Translations under genes and position numbers: made by a program | Part shown: positions 61,758-64,000 of the stretch, piece after piece | Position numbering within the stretch: position 1 is the first letter of the stretch | How the letters are laid out: the number at the start of each line of letters is the position of its first letter | Source: an uncultured Clostridia bacterium | Lineage (GTDB): Bacteria; Bacillota; Clostridia; UMGS1810 | Direction: 5' to 3' | Length of the DNA stretch: 64,000 nt | NCBI GenBank assembly: GCA_934500705.1 | Contig: CAKSTI010000005.1 | Location: 1 to 64,000, forward strand | Notes under the pieces: generated by a model | Told to the model about the DNA's origin: nothing | The model's database searches: none | The model's input: only the letters and a program-made list of their open reading frames with translations

Positions 61758-62843
61758 ATGAAAATCAAAAAATTATTGGCATTGGCAGTGACATTTGTGC
61801 TGGCGGTAGGACTGGCAGCATGCGGAAGCACGGGCGGAGACGGCTCATCGGGCAAAGGCGAAATTTCGGTATTCTATTACACTTACAGTGACACCTATAT
61901 TTCAAGCGTTCGTTCGTCTATGGACAAACTTCTGACGGGCAAGGGTATAAAATTCCAGAACTACGATGCAAACGGAAATCAGACAACTCAGACCGAGCAG
62001 GTAACAACAGCACTCGCAAAGGGTTCAAAGCTTTTGGTTGTAAATGTAGTTGATACCGGCTCAAACGATGCGGCACAGAACATCATAAATCAGGCTAAAG
62101 AAAGAAATGTTCCTGTAATATTCTTTAACCGTTCGGTGGAAGAATCTGTTGTAAGCAGCTATGATAAATGCGTATTTGTAGGAACAGACTACGAAATGGC
62201 AGGTCATATGCAGGGCGAAATGATAGGCAAGTATCTGGTTGACAATTACGACAAGGTCGACCTTAACGGAGATGGCAAAATCAGCTATGTAATATTCAAA
62301 GGACAGGAAGGAAATATGGAAGCAATAGCACGTACAAAGTACGGTGTTGAGGATGCAAACAAGGGGTTAAAGGTGGCAGGCAAGCCGGAACTGGAATTTT
62401 ATGATCCCTCAAACAGCAATAAGTACCTTGTTGACCAGAACGGTCAGTGGTCATCGGCTGCTGCTACGGATTATATGAGTACAATTCTTGCTCAGTACAG
62501 CGTAGCAAACAATAATATGGTAGAACTTGTTATAGCAAACAATGACGAAATGGCGTTAGGTGCACTTTCTGCTCTTCAAACCGCCGGATACAACAACGGC
62601 AGCGGCAAAAATATTCCGTTGTTCGGAGTTGACGCAACGGATGCGGCAAAATCGGCAATATCAAAGGGCAATATGGTGGGTACAATTAAGCAGGACGCTG
62701 ACGGTATGGCAAATGCGATTACAAGCATTGCGCAGAACTATATGGACGGTAAGGGCGCATTCGACGGTCTCGACAGCAGCGAAACAGTAGGCACTTGGAG
62801 AATAAACATTCCATATTCAACATATACGGAGGAGAATAACTAA
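61758..62843 (+). CDS. mglB: Galactose/methyl-galactoside-type ABC substrate-binding lipoprotein
   Basis: This 361-residue lipoprotein has a signal ending in the lipobox VGLAACGS. It has the periplasmic-binding fold of the MglB/RbsB group, with the EF-hand-like calcium loop DLNGDGKISYV typical of MglB and the sugar-binding stretches VIFFNRSVEE, VIANNDEMALGAL and LFGVDATDAA. I start at the ATG at 61758, with AAAGGGATGA upstream; ATGs at 61749 and a longer frame are possible. It probably delivers galactose or glucose to MglA/MglC. It is followed by the ATPase gene after a hairpin. Confidence 0.88.
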   Translation: MKIKKLLALAVTFVLAVGLAACGSTGGDGSSGKGEISVFYYTYSDTYISSVRSSMDKLLTGKGIKFQNYDANGNQTTQTEQVTTALAKGSKLLVVNVVDTGSNDAAQNIINQAKERNVPVIFFNRSVEESVVSSYDKCVFVGTDYEMAGHMQGEMIGKYLVDNYDKVDLNGDGKISYVIFKGQEGNMEAIARTKYGVEDANKGLKVAGKPELEFYDPSNSNKYLVDQNGQWSSAAATDYMSTILAQYSVANNNMVELVIANNDEMALGALSALQTAGYNNGSGKNIPLFGVDATDAAKSAISKGNMVGTIKQDADGMANAITSIAQNYMDGKGAFDGLDSSETVGTWRINIPYSTYTEENN

Positions 62844-62880
62844 GACGATTGGAGCTGCTTTTAGCGCAGAATGTATAAGT

Positions 62881-62917
62881 TTCACCCGAAGGCATATCTG
62901 AAATACCTTCGGGTGAA
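62881..62917 (+). promoter_or_regulatory. Intercistronic hairpin between mglB and mglA
   Basis: TTCACCCGAAGG at 62881-62892 and CCTTCGGGTGAA at 62906-62917 form a perfect 12-bp stem without a T-run. Such stems after binding-protein genes commonly protect the upstream mRNA, giving more binding protein than ATPase. Confidence 0.6.
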
Positions 62918-62973
62918 GTAAAATGCGAAAGTACATTCTGTATCTGATTAATAAAGAAACGGGGTACAGGCTT

Positions 62974-64000
62974 ATGACTGATAATGCAAATAACAAAGAA
63001 AAAAATGTTCTTCTTAAGATGGAAAACATCGAAAAGGCTTTCCCCGGCGTAAAGGCGCTGGATAAGGTTAGCCTTAGTGTAAAAGCAGGTACTGTTCATG
63101 CACTTATGGGGGAAAACGGAGCCGGAAAATCTACGCTTATGAAATGTCTTTTCGGCGTGTATAATAAAGATGCCGGAAAAATATATCTTGACGGTGAGGA
63201 AATTAACTTTAAAAATTCCAAGGAAGCATTGGAAAATGGCGTTGCTATGGTGCACCAGGAGCTTAATCAGGCATTAAAACGCAATGTAATGGACAATATG
63301 TGGCTCGGACGATTTCCGACTGTGGCAAAGGGTATTCCGATTACAAGTGAGAAGAAGATGTATAGTGCCACAAAAGAAATTTTTAAGGAACTCGGACTTA
63401 ATATCAACCCTAAAACCGTAATGAGTACTATGCCGGTATCACAAAGACAAATGGTGGAAATAGCAAAGGCGGTTTCATACAATTCAAAGGTCATAGTTTT
63501 CGATGAACCGACATCATCGCTTACGGAGGAAGAGGTTGAGCATCTGTTCAGAATAATAAATATGCTTCGTGACAGAGGCTGTGCCATAATATATATATCG
63601 CATAAAATGGCTGAAATTCTAAGAATATCCGACGAAGTTACGATAATGCGTGACGGTAAATGGATAGCGACAAAAGATGCAAAAAATCTTACTATGGACG
63701 AAATAATAAGACTTATGGTGGGACGTGAGCTGACAAACGTATATCCGCCGAAAACAAATAAAATAGGAGATGTGTTGCTGGAGGTTGATAATCTTACGGC
63801 TCTTTATTCAAAACTCAGGGACGTATCATTTAAGGCTCGCAAGGGTGAAATTCTCGGAGTCGCCGGACTGGACGGCTCGGGCAGAACGGAACTGCTTGAA
63901 AATATTTTCGGAACTGCAACAAGAAAATCCGGTACGATTAAGATTGACGGAAAGACCATAAAGAACAAAACAGCAGGCGAATCAATCAAAAACGGATTTG
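62974..64000 (+). CDS. mglA: Sugar ABC transporter ATP-binding protein (partial, runs off window)
   Basis: The open frame starts at the ATG at 62974 after GGGGTACAGG and runs to the window end without a stop. It has the double-ATPase layout of MglA/RbsA. The first domain has Walker A GENGAGKSTL, signature-like VSQRQMVEIAKAV, Walker B VIVFDEPTSSL and the H-loop ISHKM. The second begins VLLEVDNLTALY and has GLDGSGRTEL in place of a standard Walker A, as is normal for the degenerate second half. About 340 of roughly 500 residues are present. Confidence 0.93.
   Translation, partial: MTDNANNKEKNVLLKMENIEKAFPGVKALDKVSLSVKAGTVHALMGENGAGKSTLMKCLFGVYNKDAGKIYLDGEEINFKNSKEALENGVAMVHQELNQALKRNVMDNMWLGRFPTVAKGIPITSEKKMYSATKEIFKELGLNINPKTVMSTMPVSQRQMVEIAKAVSYNSKVIVFDEPTSSLTEEEVEHLFRIINMLRDRGCAIIYISHKMAEILRISDEVTIMRDGKWIATKDAKNLTMDEIIRLMVGRELTNVYPPKTNKIGDVLLEVDNLTALYSKLRDVSFKARKGEILGVAGLDGSGRTELLENIFGTATRKSGTIKIDGKTIKNKTAGESIKNGF

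Noticed and set aside
1..64000. CRISPR array or cas genes
   Set aside because: No regularly spaced short direct repeats and no Cas-like proteins were seen; repeats present are protein-domain or inverted repeats.

Overview
The window looks like chromosome from a gut-type, spore-forming, anaerobic, polysaccharide-degrading member of the Clostridia. The support is an alpha/beta small acid-soluble spore protein and a YtxC-like sporulation protein, a complete six-gene Rnf complex in the order rnfCDGEAB, the [FeFe]-hydrogenase maturase HydF, many glycoside hydrolases, and strong AGGAGG-type ribosome binding sites. I cannot name the genus from this sequence alone.

Region 1 (1-13.2 kb, visibly A/T-rich) is an accessory glycan locus. 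It holds two secreted proteins sharing an N-terminal FQYDLS-type beta-sandwich module and a short C-terminal module, an IS110-family element, a secreted protein joining the same N-terminal module to an Asp-box beta-propeller, a DUF4832-type protein, fragments of a GH20 hexosaminidase, a ROK kinase and a GH78-type rhamnosidase, and an intact GH127 beta-L-arabinofuranosidase. Region 2 (13.2-21.9 kb) has a short 166-bp inverted-repeat element. It is followed by a small integrated element: XRE regulator, sigma-like regulator, HTH_16 and DUF6870-like proteins, three consecutive large serine recombinases, a resolvase-domain protein whose catalytic serine is alanine, and a last tiny ORF.

Region 3 (21.9-39.9 kb, richer in G/C) is a second glycan-use locus. 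A two-component system faces two very long secreted proteins, each with tandem FQYDLS-type modules, Ig-like spacers and a C-terminal polysaccharide-deacetylase-like domain. They share a block of about 1.2 kb that is identical by eye. Downstream, and co-directional, are a GH3, a GH36-like alpha-galactosidase, an SGNH esterase and a second GH3, none with a visible signal peptide. The last GH3 is broken by a 274-bp inverted-repeat element whose ends resemble the T-arm and 3' end of a tRNA, with an apparent TA target duplication.

Region 4 (39.9-61.4 kb) is mostly conserved housekeeping. The minus strand carries an HD hydrolase, an O6-alkylguanine methyltransferase, SASP, hydF, rnfBAEGDC and pncB. 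The plus strand carries DUF421/DUF4363, ruvX, DUF1292, a probable 6S RNA, two half-size TauE/SafE proteins, murD, three tandem M42 peptidases, a methionine-gamma-lyase-like YnbB with a tiny Cys-rich partner, a DUF6873-like protein, ytxC and guaA. Region 5 (61.4 kb to the end) starts a galactose-type ABC importer (mglB, then mglA cut by the window end).

The parts worth most attention are the tRNA-3'-end-like element at 39.0 kb, the recombinase cassette with its serine-less member, the IS110 element with a candidate bridge RNA, the recent gene conversion between the giant deacetylase genes, and the recurring uncharacterised C-terminal module of the secreted proteins.
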